Source: Streptomyces globisporus
GTDB lineage: Bacteria; Actinomycetota; Actinomycetes; Streptomycetales; Streptomycetaceae
Reading direction: 5' to 3'
DNA: 64,000 nt
Assembly (NCBI GenBank): GCA_014649555.1
Contig: BMTG01000004.1
Location: 310,001 to 374,000 of the forward strand
Shown here: positions 44,127 through 52,303 of the stretch, piece after piece
How the letters are laid out: each line of letters starts with the position of its first letter
How positions within the stretch are numbered: position 1 is the first letter of the stretch
Translations under genes and position numbers: made by a program
The notes under the pieces: generated by a model
What the model saw: only the letters and a program-made list of their open reading frames with translations
What the model was told of the DNA's origin: nothing
The model's database searches: none

Positions 44127-44528
44127 ATGCAGGCGACCGCCACGGTCCTGGTCTACAGCGACGACGCCAACATCCGCGAGCAGGTGAGGCTGGCAGCCGG
44201 TCGCAGGCCTGCCGCGGACGTCCCACCGGTGGAGTTCCTGGAGTGCGCGACGCTCCCGGCCGTCCTGAAGGCGCTGGAGGGCGGCGGCGTCGACGTCTGC
44301 GTGCTGGACGGGGAGACGGCTCCCGTCGGCGGCATGGGCGTCTGTCGCCAGATCAAGGACGAGATCTTCCACTGCCCGCCGGTCCTCCTGCTGATCGGCC
44401 GCCCGCAGGACGCGTGGCTGGCCACCTGGAGCCGTGCGGAGTCCGCCGTGACGCTGCCGGTGGACCCGGTGGAGTTCGCCGACGCCCTGGCGGCGCTGCT
44501 GCGGCAGCGGCTCGCTGTGGAGGCGTGA
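44127..44528 (+). CDS. Degenerate response-regulator receiver protein
   Basis: A 133-residue stand-alone CheY-like domain without output domain. The acidic pair Asp12/Asp13 (VYSDDA) and the phospho-acceptor position Asp61 (CVLDGE) are present, but the conserved Lys before the beta5 Pro is Leu110 (VTLPVDP), so phosphorylation signalling is doubtful. ATG 44127 has CGGAGGAA upstream; the open frame further upstream is the antisense of ctaE. It is divergent from the respiratory operon and conserved at this place in Streptomyces, suggesting a link to respiration. Confidence 0.8.
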   Translation: MQATATVLVYSDDANIREQVRLAAGRRPAADVPPVEFLECATLPAVLKALEGGGVDVCVLDGETAPVGGMGVCRQIKDEIFHCPPVLLLIGRPQDAWLATWSRAESAVTLPVDPVEFADALAALLRQRLAVEA

Positions 44529-44557
44529 AGAGCGGCCTCGGACGCCTGAGGCACGCG

Positions 44558-44598
44558 GAGAAGCCCCCACGGCCCGTAGGAGGACGTGGGGGCTTCTC
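44558..44598. terminator. Bidirectional terminator
   Basis: GAGAAGCCCCCACG (44558-44571) and CGTGGGGGCTTCTC (44585-44598), 14-base arms with a 13-base loop, between the receiver gene and the L,D-transpeptidase gene. Confidence 0.7.
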
Positions 44599-44620
44599 GG
44601 CGCCTTGCGGGCCCTGGCCG

Positions 44621-45874
44621 TCAGACGTGGGGCCGCAGCCGGGCGGTCTGGAGCGTCTGCGGGCTGTCCGGCGCACCTTCGTGCAGCGCGCTGCCCTGCT
44701 GCCACTTCTCCCAGGAGAGGTTCCAGTCGCCGAACCCGTTGCCGAACGGGTCCATCTCCTCGCCCTCGCTGCCGACGACCTTGACGATGTCGCCCATGCG
44801 CACGGTGTCGAAGAACCATTCGGCGTTGCTGGTGCTCATGCCGGTGCAGCCGTGGCTGACGTTGGCGTTGCCCTGGGAGCCGGTGGACCAGGGGGCGGCG
44901 TGGACGTACTCGCCGCTCCAGGTCACCCGGGTGGCCCAGTAGACCGGCAGGTCGTACGACTCCGATGAGCCGGCGGCGATGCCGATGGACTCGCCGCGCA
45001 TCCGTACGAACTGCTCCTTGGCGAGCACCACCTTGACCCCGTTGCGGGTGGAGAAACCGGGCTTGCCGGTGGTGACCGGAATGGTATTGATCACTTCTCC
45101 GTTGCGGTACACGGTCAGGCTGTGGTTCGCGGCGTCGGTGACGGCCTCGATCCGGTCGCCGGTGGTGAGCTTGAGGGGCTTGGCCTCGGCTCCGTAGAGC
45201 GCGTTGGTGACCTTGATGCCGGCCAGGTTGGAGCGCACCTCGACGGTGGCGTTCGCCGGCCAGTACTCCTTCGGACGGTAGTGCAGCTTCTTGTCGTCGA
45301 CCCAGTACCAGGAGCCGGTGGTGGCCGGGGTGGAGCGGACCTTCAGAGCGCGCTCGACGGTGGCCCTGGACGCCTTGTCGGTGATCGGAGCGCTGAGTTC
45401 CGCCGTGATGGGCTGTCCGACGCCGTAGGTGCCCCCCTCCGGGCCGAAGGCGACCTTCAGCAGCTTCTTGGGCGAGGAGGTGTCGAAGGAGAGCGTACGG
45501 ACGCCTGGGGCGCCGTCGCCGTTCTCGGTGGAGACCCTGACGGTGTATCCGGTGCCGGCCGCGAGCGGGGCGGTGGAGCGCCAGCGCCTGCCGTCGGCGG
45601 AGAGCTCGCCCGCGAGGTGGCGGCCGCCGGTGTCGACGGCGCTGACGTCGGTGATGCGCCCGTCGTCACCCTTGACGGTGACTTCCAGGGGCTTGTCGGG
45701 GTCGGCCTTCTCCTTGTCGGAGGGGCCGTTGAAGGAGACCTGGTCGCCCGCGTCGTAAGGCTTCGTCGAGAGCGGGTGGCCGTCGGGCGAGCCACATGCG
45801 GTCGCACCCGCGGCGAGGGTCACGACCAGGAGGGTGCAGCTCACTACGGTGCGGATGCGTGGCGTGTGGTTCAT
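44621..45874 (-). CDS. L,D-transpeptidase lipoprotein
   Basis: A 417-residue exported protein: signal helix and lipobox ending AGATAC, then two Ig-like domains (Big_10 type, about 45-270) and a YkuD domain with the catalytic SHGCTGMSTSNAEWF region. It forms 3-3 cross-links in peptidoglycan, as mycobacterial LdtMt2-like enzymes do. I chose ATG 45874 (GGAG just upstream); an in-frame GTG at 45883 is possible. It sits between ctaF and the receiver gene, all within the respiratory block, but with its own flanking terminators. Confidence 0.9.
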   Translation of the reverse strand: MNHTPRIRTVVSCTLLVVTLAAGATACGSPDGHPLSTKPYDAGDQVSFNGPSDKEKADPDKPLEVTVKGDDGRITDVSAVDTGGRHLAGELSADGRRWRSTAPLAAGTGYTVRVSTENGDGAPGVRTLSFDTSSPKKLLKVAFGPEGGTYGVGQPITAELSAPITDKASRATVERALKVRSTPATTGSWYWVDDKKLHYRPKEYWPANATVEVRSNLAGIKVTNALYGAEAKPLKLTTGDRIEAVTDAANHSLTVYRNGEVINTIPVTTGKPGFSTRNGVKVVLAKEQFVRMRGESIGIAAGSSESYDLPVYWATRVTWSGEYVHAAPWSTGSQGNANVSHGCTGMSTSNAEWFFDTVRMGDIVKVVGSEGEEMDPFGNGFGDWNLSWEKWQQGSALHEGAPDSPQTLQTARLRPHV

Positions 45875-45930
45875 GCGCTCCACGCTAGGAAGGTTCCTCC
45901 GTTCCAGCGCGTTCAGTGACTGCAAACGGG

Positions 45931-45969
45931 CGAAAGGCCCGCGTCGCTTGCGGCGGCGCGGGCCTTTCG
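45931..45969. terminator. Terminator of the ctaCDF operon
   Basis: CGAAAGGCCCGCG (45931-45943) and CGCGGGCCTTTCG (45957-45969), 13-base arms. Confidence 0.65.
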
Positions 45970-46015
45970 TGGTGTAGCGCGTGTCACCGGCGGTGCGGTG
46001 GCACGGGGTGCGGTG

Positions 46016-46414
46016 TCACTGGGTGCGGTTCTCGCCCCGGTAGTACTCGAAGACCCAGCCGAAGAGGCCGATCAGGAGCAGGGGGGCGGAGAAGTAGAGC
46101 AGCCACCAGCCGAAGACGACGCCCATGAAGGCGAAGGCTCCGCCGACCGCCAGGGAGAGCGGCTGCCAGCTGTGCGGGGAGAAGAACCCCAGCTCGCCCG
46201 CCTCGTCGGCGACATCGGCTTCCTTGTTGTCCTGGGCCATCGCGTCGACCCGGTTGGCCGTGAAGGCCAGGTAGAAGCCGATCATGATGGACAGGCCGAA
46301 GGCCAGGAAGAGGGCCGTGGTGCCGACCGGCTCCTTCGACCACACGCCGTACACGACGGCCATGCCGAGGATGAAGACGCTCAGCCAGATGAACATCTGT
46401 CCCTGGATCTTCAC
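46016..46414 (-). CDS. ctaF: Cytochrome c oxidase subunit IV (actinobacterial)
   Basis: A 132-residue protein with four helices (two near residues 3-50, two near 85-125) separated by an acidic loop, the form specific to actinobacterial aa3 oxidases. GTG 46414 overlaps the ctaD stop as GTGA. The open frame extends far upstream but only as a shadow of ctaD. It completes the ctaC-ctaD-ctaF operon. Confidence 0.92.
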   Translation of the reverse strand: MKIQGQMFIWLSVFILGMAVVYGVWSKEPVGTTALFLAFGLSIMIGFYLAFTANRVDAMAQDNKEADVADEAGELGFFSPHSWQPLSLAVGGAFAFMGVVFGWWLLYFSAPLLLIGLFGWVFEYYRGENRTQ

Positions 46415-48147
46415 TTGCCTGCCTCCTTGCCGCCGGCCAGAGCCTTGTCCGACTCGGAGTCGTGGCCGAGCTGCTCCAGCGCGGTGATCTCCGGGTGGTG
46501 CAGGTCGAACGCCGGGGATTCGGAACGGATCCGCGGCAGCGTGAGGAAGTTGTGCCGCGGCGGCGGGCAGGAAGTCGCCCACTCCAGCGAACGGCCGTAA
46601 CCCCACGGGTCGTCGACCTCGATCTTCTTGCCGTACTTCGCGGTCTTCCAGACGTTGTAGAAGAACGGGAGCATCGACAGGCCGAGCAGGAACGAGGAGA
46701 TCGTCGAGATCGTGTTCAGCGCGGTGAAGCCGTCTGCGTCGAGGTAGTCCGCGTAACGACGCGGCATGCCCTCGGCACCGAGCCAGTGCTGCACCAGGAA
46801 CGTGCCGTGGAAGCCCACGAACAGCGTCCAGAACGTGATCTTCCCGAGCCGCTCGTCCAGCATCTTGCCGGTGAACTTCGGCCACCAGAAGTGGAATCCG
46901 GAGAACATCGCGAAGACCACGGTGCCGAAGATGACGTAGTGGAAGTGCGCGACGACGAAGTACGAGTCGGAGACGTGGAAGTCCATCGGGGGCGAGGCGA
47001 GGATGACGCCGGTCAGACCACCGAAGGTGAAGGTGATCAGGAAGCCGACGGCCCAGAGCATCGGTGTCTCGAAGGACAACGACCCCTTCCACATCGTGCC
47101 GATCCAGTTGAAGAACTTCACGCCTGTCGGTACGGCGATGAGGAACGTCATGAAGGAGAAGAACGGCAACAGCACACCGCCGGTGACGTACATGTGGTGT
47201 GCCCACACCGTCACGGAAAGGCCGGCGATGGCGATCGTCGCGGAGATCAGACCGATGTAGCCGAACATCGGCTTGCGGCTGAAGACCGGGATGACCTCGG
47301 AAATGATTCCGAAGAATGGCAACGCGATGATGTACACCTCTGGATGTCCGAAGAACCAGAAGAGGTGTTGCCAGAGCAATGCGCCGCCGTTGGCGGAGTC
47401 GAAGATATGCGCACCGAATTTACGGTCCGCCTCCAGCGCGAAGAGCGCGGCGGCGAGAACCGGGAAGGCCAGCAGGACCAGAACACCGGTCAGCAGGACG
47501 TTCCAGGTGAAGATCGGCATGCGGAACATCGTCATGCCGGGAGCGCGCATGCAGATGATCGTGGTGATGAAGTTGACCGAGCCGAGGATCGTGCCGAAGC
47601 CGGAGAAGGCCAGACCCATGATCCACATGTCGGCGCCGACGCCCGGCGACCGGACCGCGTCCGAGAGCGGGGAGTAGGCGAACCAGCCGAAGTCGGCCGC
47701 ACCCTGCGGGGTGAGGAACCCGGCCACCGCGATGAGCGAGCCGAAGAGGTACAGCCAGTACGCGAACATGTTCAGCCGCGGGAACGCCACGTCGGGCGCG
47801 CCGATCTGCAGCGGCATGATCCAGTTGGCGAATCCGGCGAACAGCGGCGTCGCGAACATCAGCAGCATGATCGTGCCGTGCATCGTGAACGCCTGGTTGA
47901 ACTGCTCGTTCGACATGATCTGCGTGCCCGGACGGGCCAGCTCGGCGCGCATGAAGAGCGCCATGAGTCCGCCGATGCAGAAGAACACGAACGAGGTGAC
48001 CAGGTAGAGCGTACCGATCGTCTTGTGGTCGGTGGTGGTCAGCCACTTCACGACGATGTTTCCCGGCTGCTTGCGCCGCACGGGCAGCTCGTCCTCGTAC
48101 GAGTCGTCTGCCGGAGCGGCACCCTGAGGTTCGTTGAGGATGCTCAC
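46411..48147 (-). CDS. ctaD: Cytochrome c oxidase subunit I
   Basis: A 578-residue twelve-helix catalytic subunit with heme a, heme a3 and CuB. Seen: [11 protein letters not shown] (heme a His), [10 protein letters not shown] (CuB His and the cross-linked Tyr), [10 protein letters not shown] (CuB His pair), and HFHYVIFG (heme a3 and a ligands). It reduces oxygen and pumps protons. It is coupled to ctaC and ctaF by GTGA overlaps. It accepts electrons via CtaC from the QcrC cytochrome. Confidence 0.96.
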   Translation of the reverse strand: MSILNEPQGAAPADDSYEDELPVRRKQPGNIVVKWLTTTDHKTIGTLYLVTSFVFFCIGGLMALFMRAELARPGTQIMSNEQFNQAFTMHGTIMLLMFATPLFAGFANWIMPLQIGAPDVAFPRLNMFAYWLYLFGSLIAVAGFLTPQGAADFGWFAYSPLSDAVRSPGVGADMWIMGLAFSGFGTILGSVNFITTIICMRAPGMTMFRMPIFTWNVLLTGVLVLLAFPVLAAALFALEADRKFGAHIFDSANGGALLWQHLFWFFGHPEVYIIALPFFGIISEVIPVFSRKPMFGYIGLISATIAIAGLSVTVWAHHMYVTGGVLLPFFSFMTFLIAVPTGVKFFNWIGTMWKGSLSFETPMLWAVGFLITFTFGGLTGVILASPPMDFHVSDSYFVVAHFHYVIFGTVVFAMFSGFHFWWPKFTGKMLDERLGKITFWTLFVGFHGTFLVQHWLGAEGMPRRYADYLDADGFTALNTISTISSFLLGLSMLPFFYNVWKTAKYGKKIEVDDPWGYGRSLEWATSCPPPRHNFLTLPRIRSESPAFDLHHPEITALEQLGHDSESDKALAGGKEAGK

Positions 48148-49112
48148 AGTTGGTTCTTCTCCGCATTCCTGGCCGGGTCCGTCTGCGCGATGCCTGCCGG
48201 CACGTAGCCCGTCTGACCCTTCTCAGCCAGCTCCTTGAGGTGCTGCTGGTAACGCTCCGGGGAGACGACCTTCACGTTGAAGAGCATCCGGGAGTGGTCG
48301 ACGCCGCAGAGCTCGGCGCACTTGCCCATGAAGGTGCCCTCGCGGTTGGGGGTCACCTCGAACACGTTGGTGTGGCCCGGGATGACGTCCTGCTTCATGA
48401 GGAACGGCACCACCCAGAAGGAGTGGATGACGTCACGCGAGGTGAGGACGAAGCGGACCTTCTCCCCCTTCGGCAGCCACAGGGTCGGACCCGGGTTGCC
48501 GTTCTGCGGGTTGCGGGTCCCGGGGATGCCCACGTCGTAGACGCCGCCGGCGCCCTCGGGGAAGTCCTTCTGGAACTTGTCGGGGATGGCGTTGAGCTCC
48601 TTGGGGACCTCGGGGCCCGCTGCGGGCTGGCCATCCACCTTCTCGATGTAGTTGAAGCCCCAGCTCCACTGGAAGCCGACCACGTTGATGGTGTGGGCCG
48701 GCTTGTCGGAGAGCTCGAGGAGCTTCGACTCATCACGCGCGGTGAAGTAGAAGAGCACCGAGACGATGATGAGGGGAACCACTGTGTACAACGCCTCGAT
48801 GGGCAGGTTGTACCTGGTCTGCTGGGGTACCTCCACCTTGGTCCGGGTACGCCGGTGGAAGAAGACGCTCCAGAGGATCAGCCCCCAGACAAGGACACCC
48901 GTGACGAGCGCTGCCGCCCACGAGCCTTGCCAGAGGGAGAGGATCCGAGGGGCCTCTTCCGTTACCGGGGTGGGCATACCGAGGCGGGGAAAATCCTCCC
49001 AGTTGTATGAACAACCGGAGGCCGTCGCCAGGACCAGGCCCGCAGTCAGCACCTGCGGCAGCTTCCGCCGCATCGGGCGCCGCGACGAGCGGTCGGAGCC
49101 GTTGGGACTCAC
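48144..49112 (-). CDS. ctaC: Cytochrome c oxidase subunit II
   Basis: A 322-residue CuA subunit. It begins with a lipoprotein signal (lipobox TASGC, Cys34), followed by two helices (about 60-85 and 105-130) and the CuA cupredoxin domain with [13 protein letters not shown] prefer GTG 49112 (MSPNGSDR) because GGGAAGG is six bases upstream; the frame is open further. It heads the ctaC-ctaD-ctaF operon. An 8-base inverted repeat about 80-110 bases upstream may be regulatory. Confidence 0.94.
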   Translation of the reverse strand: MSPNGSDRSSRRPMRRKLPQVLTAGLVLATASGCSYNWEDFPRLGMPTPVTEEAPRILSLWQGSWAAALVTGVLVWGLILWSVFFHRRTRTKVEVPQQTRYNLPIEALYTVVPLIIVSVLFYFTARDESKLLELSDKPAHTINVVGFQWSWGFNYIEKVDGQPAAGPEVPKELNAIPDKFQKDFPEGAGGVYDVGIPGTRNPQNGNPGPTLWLPKGEKVRFVLTSRDVIHSFWVVPFLMKQDVIPGHTNVFEVTPNREGTFMGKCAELCGVDHSRMLFNVKVVSPERYQQHLKELAEKGQTGYVPAGIAQTDPARNAEKNQL

Positions 49113-49193
49113 GTAGCGCCTTCCCGAGAGTCTCGCCCGCACGGTCGGCGCGCCCGTATGTCTCTGGTCGGTCGCCGGCCCTGACGCGGGCAG

Positions 49194-49222
49194 GGGTTTG
49201 GATGTTTATGCGGACCAAACCC
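49194..49222. promoter_or_regulatory. Inverted repeat upstream of ctaC
   Basis: GGGTTTGG (49194-49201) and CCAAACCC (49215-49222), perfect arms with a 13-base spacer of low GC. The position suits an operator between the divergent ctaC and iscS-tusA genes. Confidence 0.45.
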
Positions 49223-49373
49223 TACTGGACGCTATTTGGGGTCGCGCGGGGAGGGTGCCCAACGCGCCGCCCGACACCCCCTTGGGGTGGAATGCGGGCC
49301 TCCGGACCTCATCTGACGCCCACTCGCCCGTCCGTCAGGAGCGGCCCCCGGCGAGGCGGGGCCGGGTGCGGGC

Positions 49374-49385
49374 TAGCGTGGCGGG
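49374..49385 (+). promoter_or_regulatory. -10 box for leaderless iscS-tusA fusion gene
   Basis: TAGCGT (49374-49379) is six bases from GTG 49386, with no Shine-Dalgarno. Confidence 0.5.
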
Positions 49386-50768
49386 GTGCCCTACTTCGAT
49401 GCCGCCTCCGCCGCCCCCCTGCACCCCGTCGCACGCCAGGCGCTGCTTGCCGCGCTCGACGAGGGCTGGGCCGATCCCGCCCGGCTGTACCGGGAGGGGC
49501 GGCGGGCCCGGCTGCTCCTGGACGCGGCCCGGGAGGCGGCCGCGGAGGCCGTCGGGTGCCGTCCCGACGAGCTGGTCTTCACCTCGTCCGGCACGACGGC
49601 GGTGCACGCGGGAATTGCCGGGGCTCTTTCGGGGCGTCGGCGTGTCGGCCGCCATCTGGCCCACTCGGCGGTCGAACACTCGTCGGTGCTCCATTCGGCG
49701 GCGGCCCACGAGGCGGCGGGCGGTTCGTGCACCGAGGTGCCGGTGGACCGCTTCGGGGCGGTGGATCCGGCGGCGTTCGGCGGCGCGCTGCGGGCGGACA
49801 CCGCGCTGGCCTGCCTCCAGTCGGCCAACCACGAGGTGGGCACCGAGCAGCCGGTGGCCGAGGTCGCCGCGCTCTGCGCCGAGGCCGGGGTGCCGCTGCT
49901 GGTGGACGCGGCCCAGTCGCTCGGCTGGGGGCCGGTCCCGGCGGGCTGGTCGTTGCTGACGGCGAGCGCGCACAAGTGGGGCGGGCCGGCCGGGGTCGGG
50001 CTGCTCGCGGTCCGCAAGGGGACCCGTTTCTCGCCCCAAGGCCCGGCCGGGGAGCGGGAGTCGGGGCGGGCGCCGGGGTTCGAGAACCTGCCGGCGATCG
50101 TGGCGGCGGCGGCCTCGCTGCGCGCGGTACGGGACGGGGCGGAGGCGGAGGCGGTACGGCTGCGGGCCCTGGTGGACCGGATCCGGGGCGTGGTGGCCGA
50201 GCGGGTGCCCGACGTGGAGGTGGTGGGCGATCCGGTGCGGCGGCTGCCGCACCTGGTCACCTTCTCCTGTCTCTATGTCGACGGGGAGACCCTGCTGCAC
50301 GAGCTGGACCGGAGAGAGTTCTCCGTTTCGTCCGGTTCGTCCTGTACGAGCAGCACGCTGACGCCGAGCCATGTACTGAAGGCGATGGGGGTGCTCTCGG
50401 AGGGGAACGTCCGGGTGTCGCTGCCGCCGGGCACGGCCGGGGCGGACGTGGACCGCTTCCTGGAGGTGCTGCCCGAGGTGGTCGCGGACGTACGGGAGCG
50501 GCTCGGGGCCCCGGTAGCCGCGCCCCCCTCCCCCGCGCCCGCCGCCTCCCTGGTGGTCGACGCGCTGGGCCGCCGCTGCCCGATCCCGGTGATCGAACTC
50601 GCAAAGGTGATCGGAGAGGTAGCGGTGGGCGCCACGGTGACGGTGCTCGCCGACGACGAGGCGGCGCGGCTGGACATCCCGGCCTGGTGCGAGATGCGGG
50701 GCCAGGAGTACGTGGGCGAGGAGCCGGCGGACCGGGGTTCGGCCTATGCGGTCCGCCGGCTCTCCTGA
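49386..50768 (+). CDS. Cysteine desulfurase-TusA fusion
   Basis: A 460-residue fusion. Residues 1-375 are an IscS/NifS-type desulfurase: PLP Lys197 in SAHKWGGPAG, QSANHEVG, and the catalytic Cys320 in SSGSSCTSS. After a Pro/Ala-rich linker, residues about 387-460 are a TusA/SirA-type sulfur carrier with GRRCPIPVIEL (Cys398). The persulfide made on the first domain can be handed directly to the second, for tRNA thiolation, Moco or another acceptor. It differs from the SAM-IV-linked desulfurase (SufS type) in the same window. Confidence 0.92.
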   Translation: MPYFDAASAAPLHPVARQALLAALDEGWADPARLYREGRRARLLLDAAREAAAEAVGCRPDELVFTSSGTTAVHAGIAGALSGRRRVGRHLAHSAVEHSSVLHSAAAHEAAGGSCTEVPVDRFGAVDPAAFGGALRADTALACLQSANHEVGTEQPVAEVAALCAEAGVPLLVDAAQSLGWGPVPAGWSLLTASAHKWGGPAGVGLLAVRKGTRFSPQGPAGERESGRAPGFENLPAIVAAAASLRAVRDGAEAEAVRLRALVDRIRGVVAERVPDVEVVGDPVRRLPHLVTFSCLYVDGETLLHELDRREFSVSSGSSCTSSTLTPSHVLKAMGVLSEGNVRVSLPPGTAGADVDRFLEVLPEVVADVRERLGAPVAAPPSPAPAASLVVDALGRRCPIPVIELAKVIGEVAVGATVTVLADDEAARLDIPAWCEMRGQEYVGEEPADRGSAYAVRRLS

Positions 50769-51743
50769 TCAGGCCAGGTGCTGCTGGACCTCGGCGGCGG
50801 CCTCGTGGCCGTACGCCTTGGTGAAGCGGTCCATGAAGTGGGTGCGGCGCAGGGTGTACTCCTGGGTGCCGATAGTCTCGATGACCAGGGTGGCGAGCAT
50901 GCAGCCGACCTGGGCGGCGCGCTCCAGGCCGACACCCCAGGCGAGACCGGAGAGGAAGCCGGCGCGGAAGGCGTCGCCGACGCCGGTGGGGTCGGCCTTG
51001 GTGTCCTCCTCGGGGCAGCCGACCTCGATGACCGGCCCGCCGGCCCGCTCGATCCGGACACCGCGGGCGCCGAGGGTGGTGACGCGGTGGCCGACCTTGG
51101 AGAGGATCTCCTCGTCGCTCCAGCCGGTCTTGGACTCGATGAGCCCCTTCTCGTACTCGTTGGAGAAGAGGTAGGTGGCGCCGTCGAGGAGGATGCGGAT
51201 CTCCTCGCCGTCCATCCGCGCGATCTGCTGCGAGAAGTCGGCGGCGAACGGGATGTTCCGGGAGCGGCACTCCTCGGTGTGGCGGAGCATCGCCTCGGGG
51301 TCGTCGGCGCCGATGGAGACGAGGTCGAGGCCGCCGACGCGGTCGGCGACGCTCTTCAGCTCGATGAGGCGGGCCTCGCTCATCGCGCCGGTGTAGAAGG
51401 AGCCGATCTGGTTGTGGTCGGCGTCGGTGGTGCAGACGAAGCGGGCGGTGTGCAGAACCTCGGAGATACGGACCGAACCGGTCTCGACGCCGTGCCGGTC
51501 GAGCCAGGCGCGGTACTCGTCGAAGTCGGCCCCGGCGGCGCCGACCAGGATCGGCTTCGTGCCGAGCAGGCCCATGCCGAAGCAGATGTTGGCGGCGACA
51601 CCGCCGCGGCGGACGTCGAGGTTGTCGACCAGGAAGGAGAGGGAGACCGTGTGCAGCTGATCCGCGACCAGCTGGTCGGCGAAGCGGCCGGGGAAGGTCA
51701 TGAGGTGGTCAGTGGCGATCGAGCCGGTGACTGCAATACGCAC
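50769..51743 (-). CDS. adoK: PfkB-family carbohydrate kinase (adenosine kinase-like)
   Basis: A 324-residue ribokinase-fold enzyme. It has the two PfkB signatures: GGVAANICFGMGLLG near the N-terminus and DPTGVGDAFRAGF with catalytic Asp257. By synteny and sequence it corresponds to mycobacterial adenosine kinase (Rv2202c), which salvages adenosine to AMP; another sugar cannot be excluded. GTG 51743 has CAGGAG upstream. It is convergent with the fusion gene with no bases between the stops. Confidence 0.83.
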   Translation of the reverse strand: MRIAVTGSIATDHLMTFPGRFADQLVADQLHTVSLSFLVDNLDVRRGGVAANICFGMGLLGTKPILVGAAGADFDEYRAWLDRHGVETGSVRISEVLHTARFVCTTDADHNQIGSFYTGAMSEARLIELKSVADRVGGLDLVSIGADDPEAMLRHTEECRSRNIPFAADFSQQIARMDGEEIRILLDGATYLFSNEYEKGLIESKTGWSDEEILSKVGHRVTTLGARGVRIERAGGPVIEVGCPEEDTKADPTGVGDAFRAGFLSGLAWGVGLERAAQVGCMLATLVIETIGTQEYTLRRTHFMDRFTKAYGHEAAAEVQQHLA

Positions 51744-51887
51744 GGGGAGACTGCTCCTGCGGAAGGCGAAGGGCCGTGAGTGCGCCCTCCGGGACGACGT
51801 GACAGTTCACGCTACCGGGTGACCCGACCTCCAGGAAAAGGGAAAACTACCCGATAGTAGGGCTTTCTACCTGAGCTCGACCGTGGT

Positions 51888-51899
51888 TACGGTGCGGAT
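51888..51899 (+). promoter_or_regulatory. -10 box for the small leaderless ORF
   Basis: TACGGT (51888-51893) and six bases precede the ATG at 51900. Confidence 0.45.
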
Positions 51900-52097
51900 A
51901 TGTCGAAGCACACCGCATTGCCCGAGTCGGAATTGAGCCTGGCCGCACTGCGCGGTGACTGTGCGCGGATGGCGCCGCACTGGACGGCGCCGGTGAAGAG
52001 CGCCCCGGTTCCGGTGAAGCCGTCCCTGATCAGCGGGGTGACGATCCCGCCCTCGTCGGCGCGGCTGATCGACGCGATGTCCGAGTACGGGGACTGA
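51900..52097 (+). CDS. Small leaderless ORF, unknown function
   Basis: A 65-residue protein, no domain recognised. It starts MSKHTALPESELSLAALRGD, has one Cys (CARMAPHW), a Pro/Val-rich middle (TAPVKSAPVPVKPS) and ends SARLIDAMSEYGD. No signal peptide or membrane helix. Support for a real gene: the exact TANNNT-N6-ATG arrangement, GC-rich third positions, and a hairpin (about 52120-52139, followed by CTTT) after the stop. It is divergent from adoK and upstream of a secreted protein gene. Confidence 0.55.
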   Translation: MSKHTALPESELSLAALRGDCARMAPHWTAPVKSAPVPVKPSLISGVTIPPSSARLIDAMSEYGD

Positions 52098-52119
52098 CGA
52101 CCGGCAAGGACCGGAGAGA

Positions 52120-52139
52120 CACCGCCGGGCGGCGTCGCC
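52120..52139 (+). terminator. Possible terminator of the small ORF
   Basis: GACACCGCC pairs with GGCGGCGTC around a minimal loop, followed by GCCTTT. One mismatch. The rest of 52140-52303 shows nothing specific apart from the ribosome binding site at its end. Confidence 0.35.
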
Positions 52140-52303
52140 TTTCGGCCATTCCGCGCCCCTTCCGGCACACATCCCGTGTGGATGCGCCCCACGGCTCCCC
52201 CGGTCGGTGGAACCGTACGCTCCTCGGCTCCGTCCCACCGGTGTCCCCGTCCGGGGGCACGCGGTAGGCGCCGCGACGGCAACGCAGTCGAAGGAGCGAT
52301 CCG

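Noticed and set aside
46415-47206. Extended CtaF frame
   Set aside because: Out-of-frame shadow of ctaD; the GTGA overlap sets the start at 46414.
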